Shown here piece after piece: positions 39,607-49,356 of a stretch of DNA of 64,000 nucleotides (position 1 is its first letter; each line of letters opens with the position of its first letter). The notes under the pieces were generated by a model that worked only from the letters and a program-made list of their open reading frames with translations, was not told where the DNA came from and searched no databases. The DNA comes from Modicisalibacter xianhensis (lineage in GTDB: Bacteria > Pseudomonadota > Gammaproteobacteria > Pseudomonadales > Halomonadaceae): the NCBI RefSeq assembly GCF_900113605.1, contig NZ_FOPY01000007.1, positions 1-64,000 on the forward strand, written 5' to 3'. The position numbers were made by a program, and so were the translations under genes.

Positions 39607-40809
39607 ATGCAGCACGACGATTTTTCCGCGGACCCGCTCGCCGGGCTGGCACTGGACACGCTGGCGGTGCGCGCCGGCCATGAGCGAACCGCCGAGCAGG
39701 AGCACGGCGAACCCATCTTCACCACGTCCAGCTTCGTCTACGGTAGCGCTGCCGAAGCCGCACGCAAGTTCAGTGGCGAGGAACCGGGCAACATCTATTC
39801 GCGCTTCACCAACCCCACCGTTCGCATCTTCGAAAAGCGCCTGGCAGCGTTGGAAGGTGGCGAACGTTGCGTTGCGACCAGTTCGGGCATGGCAGCCATT
39901 CTCTCCACGGTACTGGCCCTGCTGGAGGCCGGGGACGAGATCGTTGCCTCGCGCTCGCTGTTTGGCTCGACCGTCAGCCTGTTCAACAAGTATTTGGGCA
40001 AGTTCGGCATCACGACGCGCTATGTCGAGTTGGGCAACCTCGAGGCATGGGAAGCAGCCATGACGCCCAATACCAAGCTGCTGTTTGCCGAGACACCATC
40101 CAATCCATTATCCGAGGTGGTGGATATCGAGCAGTTGGCAACCCTGGCCAAGCGCCACGGTGCCTGGCTGGCTATCGACAACTGTTTCCTGACACCGGCG
40201 CTGCAGCGCCCTCTGGATCTTGGTGCCGACCTGGTCATCCATTCGGCGACCAAGTACCTCGACGGCCAGGGCCGGGCCATCGGCGGGGCGATTGTCGGGC
40301 GCGACAAGGAGCTTGAGGAGCTGTTCGGCGTGGTGCGGACCTGCGGTCCCTGCATGAGTCCGTTCAATGCCTGGATCTTCCTCAAAGGGCTCGAAACCTT
40401 GGGACTTCGCATGAAGGCACACTGCGACAATGCGCTGCGCCTGGCCCAGTGGCTCGAGGCACATCCGGCCGTCGAGCGCGTGCACTACAATGGGCTCGAG
40501 AGCCATCCTCAGCATGCCCTGGCCAAGCGTCAGCAGCGCGGTTTCGGAGCGGTGCTGGGCGTGGAGATCAAAGGCGGTCGTGAAGGAGCCTGGTCGGTCA
40601 TCGATGCCACGCGGCTGATGTCGATCACTGGCAACCTGGGCGACGTCAAGACCACGATCACCCATCCAGGGACGACGACTCACGGACGCCTCAACGATGA
40701 GCAGAAAACTGCCGCCGGGATTCGTGAAGGATTGATTCGCATAGCGGTGGGGCTCGAGGACATCGAGGATCTCAAGGCCGACCTGGCTCGGGGGCTGAAT
40801 CTGTTGTGA
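39607..40809 (+). CDS. metZ: O-succinylhomoserine sulfhydrylase
   Basis: 400 residues of the Cys/Met metabolism PLP family, with K216 in S-A-T-K-Y-L-D-G as the Schiff-base residue and S-R-F-T-N-P-T near residue 65. The length and the purF-metZ order match Pseudomonas MetZ, which converts O-succinylhomoserine and sulfide to homocysteine. A cystathionine gamma-synthase role is less likely from context but cannot be excluded by sequence alone. Confidence 0.88.
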   Translation: MQHDDFSADPLAGLALDTLAVRAGHERTAEQEHGEPIFTTSSFVYGSAAEAARKFSGEEPGNIYSRFTNPTVRIFEKRLAALEGGERCVATSSGMAAILSTVLALLEAGDEIVASRSLFGSTVSLFNKYLGKFGITTRYVELGNLEAWEAAMTPNTKLLFAETPSNPLSEVVDIEQLATLAKRHGAWLAIDNCFLTPALQRPLDLGADLVIHSATKYLDGQGRAIGGAIVGRDKELEELFGVVRTCGPCMSPFNAWIFLKGLETLGLRMKAHCDNALRLAQWLEAHPAVERVHYNGLESHPQHALAKRQQRGFGAVLGVEIKGGREGAWSVIDATRLMSITGNLGDVKTTITHPGTTTHGRLNDEQKTAAGIREGLIRIAVGLEDIEDLKADLARGLNLL

Positions 40810-40851
40810 CTCTCGCCGACAGGCTTGTTGTCGGTCAATACCGGACCAGCA

Positions 40852-40888
40852 GGAAATAATAAGCAACTTGTTGCCTGCAATTATTTCC
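40852..40888. repeat. Imperfect long palindrome downstream of metZ
   Basis: GGAAATAAT (40852-40860) pairs with ATTATTTCC (40880-40888), and GCAA/TTGC pairs inside it. No T-run flanks it. It may be an extended hairpin at the end of the metZ transcript or a regulator site for the downstream cytochrome gene. Confidence 0.45.
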
Positions 40889-41010
40889 ATAAAGTGAAAG
40901 TTGTGTTTACCGTTTGCGGGCTGTGCTGTACGCGCAGTGCCTTTATGCTGTCGTCACGACATTGCGGCTCATAGTCTCGCCGCGATACACGCCTGACGAG
41001 GAGAACGGAC

Positions 41011-41571
41011 ATGTGGCGCAACTCGCCCCGCGGCTGGGGACTGACCAGCATCACGCTGCACTGGCTGAGTGCCATCGCGGTGATTGGCTTGTTCGCGCTG
41101 GGCTGGTGGATGACCGGACTCGATTATTATGATGCCTGGTATCATCGTGCGCCCTGGTGGCACAAGTCGGTGGGCATGGTGTTGCTGGGACTGACCCTGG
41201 CCAGGGTCGTGTGGCGGCTCGTGCAGCCCACCCCTGACCTCGATGGGTCGCGTACCGAACGCATGGCTGCCTATCTTGGCCACCTTCTGATCTATCTCGT
41301 GCTATTCGTCGTTCTGATCAGCGGCTACATGATCTCCACGGCGGAAGGCCGAGGAATCGAGGTGTTCGACTGGTTTACCGTTCCCGCGCTGGTTTCCGGC
41401 CTGCCCGATCAGGCCACGGTGGCCGGCGAGGTTCACTGGTACGCTGCCTGGGCGTTGATCATTCTTGCCGTTGGCCATGTACTGGCATCCTTCAAGCACA
41501 TGCTGGTCGACCGCAATGAGGTCATGCGTCGCATGATCGATCCCCGATTGTCTCGTCGGTCACCCCATTAA
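41011..41571 (+). CDS. Cytochrome b561
   Basis: 186 residues with four membrane helices and conserved histidines in the first (L-H-W-L-S near residue 18), second (H-K-S-V-G near residue 51) and fourth helices (V-H-W-Y and G-H-V-L-A-S-F-K-H), the haem b ligands of the bacterial CybB family. It is an inner-membrane electron carrier, often paired with a YceI protein as here (63 bases downstream). Confidence 0.88.
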   Translation: MWRNSPRGWGLTSITLHWLSAIAVIGLFALGWWMTGLDYYDAWYHRAPWWHKSVGMVLLGLTLARVVWRLVQPTPDLDGSRTERMAAYLGHLLIYLVLFVVLISGYMISTAEGRGIEVFDWFTVPALVSGLPDQATVAGEVHWYAAWALIILAVGHVLASFKHMLVDRNEVMRRMIDPRLSRRSPH

Positions 41572-41633
41572 CCCTGTCAACGCCTGACGCCGCGGCGTCG
41601 GCGCTTGCCTGCAATCCGAGAAAGGAGACCCCG

Positions 41634-42224
41634 ATGTTCAAGAAGACCGCAATCGCTGCCGCCCTGGGTGCATCCGCCCTGGTAACGCTGTCCCAGGCCC
41701 AGGCCCAGGCTGCCGAGTACGTCATCGACACCGAAGGCCAGCACGCCTTCGTCCAGTTCAAGATCAGCCATCTGGGCTACTCTTATATTCTGGGCGATTT
41801 CGAGGAGTTCTCGGGCGGTTTCAGTTACGACCCGGAGAACGTGACCGATTCCAGCGTCAACATGACCGTCGACGTCTCCAGCCTGGATACCAACCACGCC
41901 GAGCGTGACAAGCATATTCTCAGCGGCGATTTTCTCGATGCTTCCCAGTATCCCGAAGCGACCTTCGAGTCTACCGGCTTCGAGTCTACCGGCGAAGGCC
42001 AGGGCAAGCTGACCGGGAACCTTACCCTGCATGGTGTGACCAATGAAATCACCATGGACGTGAAGCATATCGGGGGCGGTGAAGATCCGTGGGGGAACTA
42101 TCGTCAAGGCTTCGAGGGTTCGACCATGCTCGACCTGTCGAACTACGACATCGACATGAGCAAGTTCCCGCCGGTGATGCATGAACTCGAGCTGTACGTA
42201 GTATTCGAAGGCATCCGCCAGTAA
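41634..42224 (+). CDS. yceI: YceI family periplasmic lipid-binding protein
   Basis: 196 residues with a signal peptide cleaved near residue 24 (A-Q-A-Q-A-A-E). The mature part is the YceI lipocalin-like beta barrel (Y-V-I-D-T-E-G-Q-H near its start; G-N-L-T-L-H-G-V-T near residue 128), which binds polyprenyl or isoprenoid quinone-type lipids in the periplasm. Cytochrome b561 and YceI are commonly co-encoded and probably serve one redox function. A GAAAGGAG-type site precedes the ATG. Confidence 0.9.
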   Translation: MFKKTAIAAALGASALVTLSQAQAQAAEYVIDTEGQHAFVQFKISHLGYSYILGDFEEFSGGFSYDPENVTDSSVNMTVDVSSLDTNHAERDKHILSGDFLDASQYPEATFESTGFESTGEGQGKLTGNLTLHGVTNEITMDVKHIGGGEDPWGNYRQGFEGSTMLDLSNYDIDMSKFPPVMHELELYVVFEGIRQ

Positions 42225-42243
42225 GGCGGCCGGAATCCAGTCG

Positions 42244-42268
42244 AGGCGCCCTGCGGGGCGCCTTTTTT
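42244..42268 (+). terminator. Terminator of yceI
   Basis: AGGCGCC pairs with GGCGCCT around CTGCGG and is followed by a run of Ts, 20 bases after the yceI stop. Confidence 0.9.
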
Positions 42269-42464
42269 GTCACAGTCTGACTGTCGCGCTAGCAAATTCC
42301 CCTCCCAGCCTCAGCCTGCATGTTCAACGTTTATTATCCCTTTAAACGGTTGTGGTTAGCGCCTTGGAACAACTAAGTTCGAAAGGGCAGTAACCAAAAA
42401 AAACAATTAGGGCTGCCCGGTAACGTAAAAACAACATAATCACGGTTACGTCCAGGAACCATGC

Positions 42465-43601
42465 ATGACTGCTACCGCTGAAGCTGAGCCTGATACGCAG
42501 CAAGACTCTACAAGTACGAACACGTGCTTTGCCCGTTTCATCAATGTCCAGAAAAGCTACGACGGCGAGCAGCTCGTGGTCAAAGGGTTCGACTTGGACA
42601 TTCGAAAGGGCGAGTTCGTCACGTTGCTGGGGCCGTCAGGTTCAGGCAAGACCACCTGCCTGATGATGATGGCGGGCTTTGAAACGCCTACCCACGGCGA
42701 CATCCTACTCAAGGGTGCACCCATCAATGGCTTGCCTCCCCATAAGCGCGGCATTGGCATGGTCTTTCAGAACTATGCTCTGTTTCCGCACATGACGGTG
42801 GCCGAGAACCTGGCGTTTCCTCTGGAGGTTCGTCATCTATCCAAGGCGGAGATACAGCGCAAGGTGGAGAGGGCGCTGGCAATGGTCCGCCTGGAGGGCT
42901 TTGGCGACCGTCGTCCGGCCCAGCTCTCCGGGGGGCAGCAACAGCGCGTTGCACTGGCGAGGGCCTTGGTGTTCGAGCCTGAGCTGGTGTTGATGGACGA
43001 GCCGTTGGGGGCACTCGACAAGAACCTGCGCGAAGAAATGCAGTACGAGATCAAGCGCATCCATGCCGATCTCGGCGTAACCATGCTGTATGTCACCCAT
43101 GACCAGACCGAAGCTCTGACCATGTCGGATCGCATCGCCGTCTTCAATGATGGGGTCGTCCAGCAACTGGCCTCTCCGGAAACGCTTTACGAAGCGCCTG
43201 AAAATGCCTTTGTCGCTTACTTCATCGGCGAGAACAACCGGCTCCAGGGCATCGTTACCGAGTACAGCGAGACTGTCTGCCAAGTTCAACTCGACAATGG
43301 CGACCGTGTGCTGGCCAAGCCTGTTGCCGTGTCAGGGGTGGGCGAGCGTACCACCTTGTCCCTGCGCCCCGAGCGGGTCGCCATCATTCGCGGCGAGTCG
43401 ACCGGATTCGATAACCGTTTTTCCGCCGAAGTGCGTGAGGTCACCTACCTCGGCGACCACCTGCGTACGCGCTTGTCCGTCTGTGGTAGCGACGAGTTCG
43501 TGATCAAGACACCCAACGCGGCGGATCATGCAGCACTGCGCGCCGGGGATGTCATCGATATCGGCTGGACGATGCAGGATTGTCGGGCCCTTGATGCCTG
43601 A
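42465..43601 (+). CDS. Polyamine-type ABC transporter ATP-binding protein (PotA-like)
   Basis: 378 residues. ABC domain with Walker A G-P-S-G-S-G-K-T near residue 51, signature L-S-G-G-Q-Q-Q-R near residue 148 and Walker B L-V-L-M-D-E-P, followed by a C-terminal TOBE domain. The 200 bases upstream are AT-richer and hold two inverted-repeat pairs (GGGCAG with CTGCCC, and GGTAACGT with ACGGTTAC), so the operon promoter and operator are probably there. It powers the permeases encoded at 44,941-47,052. Polyamine import is the family default, but other amines or carboxylates are possible. Confidence 0.88.
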   Translation: MTATAEAEPDTQQDSTSTNTCFARFINVQKSYDGEQLVVKGFDLDIRKGEFVTLLGPSGSGKTTCLMMMAGFETPTHGDILLKGAPINGLPPHKRGIGMVFQNYALFPHMTVAENLAFPLEVRHLSKAEIQRKVERALAMVRLEGFGDRRPAQLSGGQQQRVALARALVFEPELVLMDEPLGALDKNLREEMQYEIKRIHADLGVTMLYVTHDQTEALTMSDRIAVFNDGVVQQLASPETLYEAPENAFVAYFIGENNRLQGIVTEYSETVCQVQLDNGDRVLAKPVAVSGVGERTTLSLRPERVAIIRGESTGFDNRFSAEVREVTYLGDHLRTRLSVCGSDEFVIKTPNAADHAALRAGDVIDIGWTMQDCRALDA

Positions 43602-43697
43602 CCCGATAGACGCGCAGATATTCCTTTCTTTTTGTCAGGCTCGACCAGCCGTTTCACCGGCTTGGTCATTGAATCACAACAACAACTGGAGACTTCC

Positions 43698-44798
43698 ATG
43701 TCCAAGTCATCTTTCATCAAGGGAACGGGTATCACCGTGGTCACCATGTCGGCGCTGGCAGTGGCCGTCAGCGCTCAGGCACAGACCCTGAACATCGTGT
43801 CATGGGGCGGAGCTTACAGCGAAAGCCAGCAGAAAGCCTATCACGAGCCGTGGATGAAGAAATCCGGTGACGAAATCGTCAATATCGACCGAAGCTCCAA
43901 CGCGCTGGCAGGACTGCGCGCACAGACCCAGGCGGGCAACGTGACGTGGGATCTGGTCGACATGTTGCCGGCCGATGCATTGATTGCCTGTGCCGAAGGA
44001 CTTATCGAGCCAATCGACCACGATGCCCTGCTGGCCAAGTCGCCCGACGGAACACCACCCAGCGAGGATTTCATCGAGGGCTCGCTGGATGAATGTTTCA
44101 TTCCCCAGATCGTGTATTCCAATATCGTGGCCTTCAATACCGAGATGTTCCCCGAAGACAAGCAACCCAGCACGATCGCTGATGTCTTCGACGTGGAGAA
44201 CTTCCCGGGCAAGCGCACACTGATGCGCAAGCCCATCAACAACCTCGAATGGGCACTGGTGGCGGATGGCGTGGCACCAGAAGATGTCTACGACGTGCTG
44301 GAGACCGAAGAGGGGATACAGCGTGCCTTTGCCAAGCTGGATACCATCAAGGATCAGGTCATCTGGTGGGAAGAAGGAGCTCAGCCGCCCCAACTGCTGG
44401 CCGATCAGGAAGTGGCCTTCGGCTCGGCATACAACGGCCGCATCTTCAATGCCATGGTCAACGAGGATCAACCGTTCGAGATCATCTGGGATGGCCAGGT
44501 CTTTGAACTGGACGGCTGGGTCGTGCCGGCCGGCAAGCTCGACAAGGTCGAGGACTACCTGTACTACGCTACCGACACGCAGCGCCTGGCCGACCAGGCC
44601 AAGTACATTTCCTACGGGCCGGCGCGGAAGTCCTCGGCGGAAATGGTGTCGACCCATGCTGAAACCGGCATCGCCATGAAGCCGCACATGCCGACCTACG
44701 GTCCCAACTTCGAGACGGCCATTCCCAAGAACAACGAGTTCTGGGCCGATCACAATGACGAGCTGACCCAGCGATTCGACGCATGGCTGGCACAGTGA
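43698..44798 (+). CDS. Polyamine-type ABC transporter substrate-binding protein (PotD/PotF-like)
   Basis: 366 residues from the ATG at 43698 with GGAG upstream; starting there gives a signal peptide ending A-Q-A-Q. The mature protein begins L-N-I-V-S-W-G-G, typical of PotD/PotF-like proteins, and contains the D-L-V-D-M-L-P-A-D segment. Periplasmic. Unlike E. coli potABCD, the binding-protein gene sits second, between the ATPase and permease genes, as in many Halomonas and Pseudomonas operons. Ligand not determinable. Confidence 0.87.
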   Translation: MSKSSFIKGTGITVVTMSALAVAVSAQAQTLNIVSWGGAYSESQQKAYHEPWMKKSGDEIVNIDRSSNALAGLRAQTQAGNVTWDLVDMLPADALIACAEGLIEPIDHDALLAKSPDGTPPSEDFIEGSLDECFIPQIVYSNIVAFNTEMFPEDKQPSTIADVFDVENFPGKRTLMRKPINNLEWALVADGVAPEDVYDVLETEEGIQRAFAKLDTIKDQVIWWEEGAQPPQLLADQEVAFGSAYNGRIFNAMVNEDQPFEIIWDGQVFELDGWVVPAGKLDKVEDYLYYATDTQRLADQAKYISYGPARKSSAEMVSTHAETGIAMKPHMPTYGPNFETAIPKNNEFWADHNDELTQRFDAWLAQ

Positions 44799-44811
44799 GG
44801 ACGTAGCTGAA

Positions 44812-44842
44812 GAATGCCGCGTCGGGTTCCGGGGCGGCATTC
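44812..44842 (+). other. Stem-loop between the binding-protein and permease genes
   Basis: GAATGCCGC (44812-44820) pairs perfectly with GCGGCATTC (44834-44842) around a 13-base loop. It lies 14 bases after the binding-protein stop and 99 before the next start, without a T-run. It matches the position of the two hairpins in the TRAP operons. Confidence 0.7.
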
Positions 44843-44940
44843 TCCGGGTTCGCTCCATGTCAGCCGAGGTTCGCCTGCCGAGTCGCCCTGACTCGGGACG
44901 ACGAGCTCATCTTGAAGAATGGTCGTAGAGAGGCATACGT

Positions 44941-46194
44941 GTGTCCGATTCCCCTTCCACTCCCCTGACTACCGCGGACGGCGTGCCGCTGAAAGTCAGC
45001 CTGCGACGTGCAGTGAGACAATCGAAGCTCAAGGCGCTGCTGTTGGTCGCGCCGTTGCTGCTTTTCCTGATCGTCGCCTTCCTGATGCCCATCGGCGAAA
45101 TGCTATGGCGCAGCATCGACAATCCCGAGGTGTCCTCCTCGTTGCCGCGTACCGTCGTGGCACTGGAACAATGGGATGGCGAGTCGTTGCCGGGAGAGCC
45201 GGTTTACGCCGCGCTGGCAGAAGACCTCAAGGCCGGGCAGAAGGCACGTAGTCTGGGACTGCTGTCGAGTCGGCTCAACTACGAGATGTCGGGAATGCGC
45301 TCGGCGGTGATGGGGACGGCGCGGCGCATCGAACTGATCGAGCCGCCATATCGAGAGGCGCTGATCGACATCAACGATGCCTGGGGCGAAATCGATACCT
45401 GGCGGGTCATCCAGCGCGAGTCATCGCCATATACGCTGTCGTATTACCTGGCCGCCGTAGATCACCAGTATTCGCCGAGTGGCGATATCGTCGCGGTACC
45501 CGATTACCTGCAAATCCACGGTACGCTGTTTTGGCGGACGTTCTGGATGAGTGGCGTCATTACCTTCCTGACGCTGCTGCTGGGATACCCGGTCGCGTTC
45601 CTGCTTGCCAACCTGCCGCTGCGGCACTCCAACCTGTTGATGATCCTTGTGCTGTTGCCATTCTGGACATCGCTGTTGGTGCGTACCACGACCTGGATTG
45701 CCATCCTGCAGTCCCAGGGCGTGCTCAACGACATGATGGTGGCGCTGGGCGTGATCGCGGACGAGGCCCGCTGGCAGATGATCCATAACAAGACCGGCAC
45801 CATCATCGCCATGACCCACATCCTTCTGCCGTTCATGATTTTGCCGCTGTATTCGGTCATGAAGACCATTCCGCCGAGCTACATGCGTGCGGCTCGCTCT
45901 CTGGGCGGGCGCGCCTTCCTGAGTTTCCGGCGGGTATATTTTCCGCTGACCCTTCCCGGCATCGCTGCGGGCGGCATCCTGGTATTCATCCTCTCGATCG
46001 GCTACTACATCACTCCTGCCCTGGTAGGGGGGCAATCGGGACGTTTCATCACCAATTATATCGCCTACCACATGCAGACCTCGCTCAACTGGGGACTAGC
46101 AGCCGCCATCGCGTCGATCCTGCTGTTCGTCGTGATCGTGTTCTATCTGGTCTTCAATCGCCTGGTCGGTGTCGACAAAGTCAAGCTGGGGTAA
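44941..46194 (+). CDS. ABC transporter permease (PotB-like)
   Basis: 417 residues from a GTG at 44941 preceded by GAGAGG. After one N-terminal helix (about 30-55) there is an unusually long periplasmic insertion of roughly 135 residues before the five-helix permease core; the coupling loop with the EAA-like motif is R-A-A-R-S-L-G-G near residue 320. PotB proteins are normally about 290 residues, so the insertion is the distinguishing feature of this subgroup. Forms the channel with the next gene product. Confidence 0.87.
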   Translation: MSDSPSTPLTTADGVPLKVSLRRAVRQSKLKALLLVAPLLLFLIVAFLMPIGEMLWRSIDNPEVSSSLPRTVVALEQWDGESLPGEPVYAALAEDLKAGQKARSLGLLSSRLNYEMSGMRSAVMGTARRIELIEPPYREALIDINDAWGEIDTWRVIQRESSPYTLSYYLAAVDHQYSPSGDIVAVPDYLQIHGTLFWRTFWMSGVITFLTLLLGYPVAFLLANLPLRHSNLLMILVLLPFWTSLLVRTTTWIAILQSQGVLNDMMVALGVIADEARWQMIHNKTGTIIAMTHILLPFMILPLYSVMKTIPPSYMRAARSLGGRAFLSFRRVYFPLTLPGIAAGGILVFILSIGYYITPALVGGQSGRFITNYIAYHMQTSLNWGLAAAIASILLFVVIVFYLVFNRLVGVDKVKLG

Positions 46195-46200
46195 CACGCC

Positions 46201-47052
46201 ATGGCCTTACCTTCCTATGCCACGCGCGGCGAGCGCATCTGGCACTACCTGTTCCTGTCGCTATGTGCGTTGATCTTCCTGTTCCTGATCGGGCCGCTGC
46301 TGGTCATCATTCCGCTGTCGTTCAATGCCGAACCCTACTTCACGTTCTCCAAGGCCATGTTGCAGTTGGACCCTGCAGGATATTCGTTGCGCTGGTACGA
46401 GGAGTTCTTCACGTCGCCGGAATGGCTCAATTCGATCAAGAACAGCTTCATCGTCGGCATTGCCTCGACACTGCTCGCGACCGTTCTGGGCACGATTGCC
46501 GCTCTTGGCCTGTCCAGTCGGCACATGCCAGCCCGTGGTGCCATCATGGCGCTGCTGATTTCACCAATGATCGTACCTTTGATCATCTCGGCGGCTGCCA
46601 TGTTCTTCTTCTTCTCGAAGATCAATCTGGCCCAGACCTACATTGGTGTCGTGCTGGCTCATACTGCGCTGGGCATACCCTTCGTGGTGATCACCGTGAC
46701 GGCGACCCTGTCCAGTTTCGACACGACGCTGATCCGAGCCGCACACAGTCTCGGCGCCAATCCGACGCGTACCTTCTTCAAGGTAATCCTGCCTTTGGTG
46801 ACCCCCGGCGTGGTCTCGGGCGCCTTGTTCGCGTTCATTACCTCGTTCGATGAAGTTGTGGTGGTACTGTTCATCGCAGGCCCGGAACAGCGCACCATGC
46901 CCATTCAAATGTGGTCGGGCATACGCGAGCAGATCAGCCCGACCATTCTGGCGGTGGCCACGCTACTGGTCGTGTTGTCGATATTGCTACTGACCACACT
47001 GGAACTGCTGCGCCGACGCAACGAAAGGCTGCGCGGCGTGACGCCAGGCTAG
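46201..47052 (+). CDS. ABC transporter permease (PotC-like)
   Basis: 283 residues with six membrane segments and the coupling motif R-A-A-H-S-L-G-A-N-P near residue 180. It starts six bases after the preceding permease and completes the potA-potD-potB-potC-type operon. No terminator is evident in the 61 bases to the convergent flavoprotein gene. Confidence 0.88.
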   Translation: MALPSYATRGERIWHYLFLSLCALIFLFLIGPLLVIIPLSFNAEPYFTFSKAMLQLDPAGYSLRWYEEFFTSPEWLNSIKNSFIVGIASTLLATVLGTIAALGLSSRHMPARGAIMALLISPMIVPLIISAAAMFFFFSKINLAQTYIGVVLAHTALGIPFVVITVTATLSSFDTTLIRAAHSLGANPTRTFFKVILPLVTPGVVSGALFAFITSFDEVVVVLFIAGPEQRTMPIQMWSGIREQISPTILAVATLLVVLSILLLTTLELLRRRNERLRGVTPG

Positions 47053-47113
47053 ATAGCGTTTCCAGTCAACGTCCAGCCCGGCCAGGCGTATCCCATTGCA
47101 GTGTTCGAAAACG

Positions 47114-48238
47114 TCATGCCTGGCGGTACTGCTTCATGAAACCATGATCCAGGCGCCGCTTGGCCATCAGCGAAAGGCGACCCGCCCACCATAAAGTGCC
47201 GCGCATGGCCAGGCCGCGCCCGTCGCCGAGATTGAGGATCGACAGGGCATGACGCTGGGGATGGTACGACTCGTAAGGCGATTCCTGGATGCGTGCCAGC
47301 AGATTGTGGAGCAGCACCGGGGCCTGACGAACGCCATAGACGCCCAGCTTGGGGTAGGGTGATTCCTTGAGCCAGGCACAGTCGCCCACGGCAAAGACAC
47401 GGTCATCGTAGGGCGTGTGCAGCGCCGGCGTGATGGCCAGGCCATGATGCGGGTGGTGCTCCAGTCCCAGTTCGCTGACCAGGGTTGGTGCGGCAAGGCC
47501 AGTGGCGACAATGACCTGGTCGGCAGCCAGGTGTGTACCGTCATCGAGCCGTAGTTTGCCCTGGCGATAGGCCAGGGCATTGACGAGAAGCTCGAGCTTG
47601 AGGCCGCGGCGTATCAGCCGCCGTGTGAGCCAGCGGCTGGCACCCGAGGGAGCCTGAGGCAGCAGGCGCTTGTCCGCACTGATCAGGCTGATGTCGAAGG
47701 CACGCCCGTAGCGCTCGCTGAGGCCAAGCAGGTTACAGGCCAACTCGACACCGGTCGGGCCGCCACCGAGGATGGCCAAGCGCGGCAAGATTGCAGAGTC
47801 GGCGAGGTCGGACTCGAGTCGCTGACGAAGTTTCCAGAGCGTCTCTATGGGTTTGGCGGGCCAGACTTCAGCCGCATCCTCGAGCCCGGCGACAGGGGGC
47901 ATGTCGACACGGCTACCCAGGTTGAGCGACAGCAGGTCATAGGGCAGGGTGTCGCCGCTGGCCAGGTGTAGTTGGCGCTCGACACGATCGATGGCGACGA
48001 CCCGATCCTTTACGAAGTGCCCGCCGGATTTTTCGATCAGCGAGCGAGGATCCAGGCGGTCCTCGCTGTCTCGATAGTCCCCTCCCAGCATGCCGGTGGC
48101 CATGCCGGAATACCAGAAATCGCCAGGCGAGATCAGGGTAACGCTGGCTCCCGCCCGTATCAGGATATCGGCTTTCGCGGCGACATGCAGGTGGCTATGC
48201 CCGGCACCGACCAGCACGAGATTGACGATATCGGCCAT
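47114..48238 (-). CDS. FAD-dependent NADH dehydrogenase-like oxidoreductase (NDH-2 type)
   Basis: 374 residues from the ATG at 48238; the ribosome site is not convincing (AAGG abuts the ATG) and starts upstream are worse. FAD loop G-A-G-H-S-H near residue 12, NAD loop L-G-G-G-P-T-G-V-E near residue 161 and the FAD-closing A-V-G-D-C-A-W near residue 285 identify a two-dinucleotide-domain pyridine nucleotide-disulfide oxidoreductase without a redox disulfide. The N-terminal G-H-S-H variant resembles the oxidoreductase part of SelD fusions as well as NDH-2. Membrane-associated quinone reduction is plausible. Confidence 0.8.
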   Translation of the reverse strand: MADIVNLVLVGAGHSHLHVAAKADILIRAGASVTLISPGDFWYSGMATGMLGGDYRDSEDRLDPRSLIEKSGGHFVKDRVVAIDRVERQLHLASGDTLPYDLLSLNLGSRVDMPPVAGLEDAAEVWPAKPIETLWKLRQRLESDLADSAILPRLAILGGGPTGVELACNLLGLSERYGRAFDISLISADKRLLPQAPSGASRWLTRRLIRRGLKLELLVNALAYRQGKLRLDDGTHLAADQVIVATGLAAPTLVSELGLEHHPHHGLAITPALHTPYDDRVFAVGDCAWLKESPYPKLGVYGVRQAPVLLHNLLARIQESPYESYHPQRHALSILNLGDGRGLAMRGTLWWAGRLSLMAKRRLDHGFMKQYRQA

Positions 48239-48423
48239 CCTTGCGGTTCCATTGATAGCGGGTAAATAGTCTAGCATGAGGCGGGTATCACGCGACCGGC
48301 CATCCTGGCCGTTCGCGACTATGCTGAAACGGGCATCCAACCGGGCGTCTGCCGGCCGGGCAGCAAAGCCTCCGACCGGACAAGCCGGCACGCCGACAGC
48401 CAACGATTCAAGGAGCTTTGTTC

Positions 48424-49239
48424 ATGGCACGAACCGATATCTTGCCGAGAATGGGACTGGGAACCTTCCGTCTGAAGGGGCAGGACGCATTCGACTCGGT
48501 GACGTCGGCACTGAAGCTGGGCTATCGGCTCATTGATACTGCCCAGATGTATGGCAACGAGGAGGACGTCGGCAGGGCGATTCGCGAGAGCGGTATCCCG
48601 CGTGACGATATTTTCGTGACCACCAAGGTATGGTGGGATCGCCTTCGGCATGACGACTTGATTGCCTCGCTCGAGGAAAGCAATCGCAAGCTCGGGCTCG
48701 AACAGGTCGATCTGGCCCTGATTCATTGGCCTTCGCCCAACGACGAAATTCCCATGGCGGAATACATCGGGGCCCTGAACGAGGCGCGGGGCAAGGGACT
48801 GGCCACGCGCATCGGCGTATCGAATTTCACCATTGCGCAGGTTGACGAGGCATTGGCTGCTCCCGGAGGCGACCAGCTCGTGACCAACCAGATCGAAGTA
48901 CACCCCTTCCTGGCCAATCACAAGGTGGTCAAGCATTGCCAGGCGCAGGGATTGCAGGTCACCGGGTACATGCCTCTGGCCGTCGGCAAGGTCATGAACG
49001 AGCCGGTACTCAACCAGATCGCTGCCGATCATGACGCTACCCCGGCGCAGATCGCCCTGGCCTGGGTATTGTCTCGTGACATCGTGGTCATTCCTTCATC
49101 GACGAAGCCAAGTCATCAGGAAGCCAACCTCGAGGCTCTGGATATCACGCTGAGTGGTGAGGAGATCGAGCGGATCGGCAAGCTCGATGTCGGCGAAAGG
49201 ATCGCCAATCCCGACTTTGCACCGGCCTGGGACGAGTAG
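48424..49239 (+). CDS. Aldo/keto reductase (DkgB-like)
   Basis: 271 residues from the ATG at 48424 after AAGGAG. The catalytic tetrad is complete: D39, Y43, K68 and H101. The C-terminal NADPH-phosphate site is I-P-S-S-T-K-P near residue 222. The closest recognisable group is 2,5-diketo-D-gluconate/methylglyoxal reductase (DkgB). Probably cytoplasmic aldehyde detoxification; a role in uronate metabolism is not indicated by position. Confidence 0.87.
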   Translation: MARTDILPRMGLGTFRLKGQDAFDSVTSALKLGYRLIDTAQMYGNEEDVGRAIRESGIPRDDIFVTTKVWWDRLRHDDLIASLEESNRKLGLEQVDLALIHWPSPNDEIPMAEYIGALNEARGKGLATRIGVSNFTIAQVDEALAAPGGDQLVTNQIEVHPFLANHKVVKHCQAQGLQVTGYMPLAVGKVMNEPVLNQIAADHDATPAQIALAWVLSRDIVVIPSSTKPSHQEANLEALDITLSGEEIERIGKLDVGERIANPDFAPAWDE

Positions 49240-49356
49240 AGCGTCCACTGGCCTGGCCCGTTGCAGCCGTCGTCGCTGCGCGGGCCCCATTATCACAAAC
49301 GGCGTCCGCTTCTGTATCCTTGCTCGACCACCTGACTCGTTGGCAACGGAGACGCC

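Noticed and set aside
40852-40888. Reading the metZ downstream palindrome as an intrinsic terminator
   Set aside because: Neither strand has a T-run after the stem and the stem is AT-rich, so it was kept only as a repeat.
42418-42450. GGTAACGT and ACGGTTAC repeat before the potA-like gene as a defined operator
   Set aside because: The match is short and imperfect and no known regulator site fits; mentioned only as part of the promoter region.
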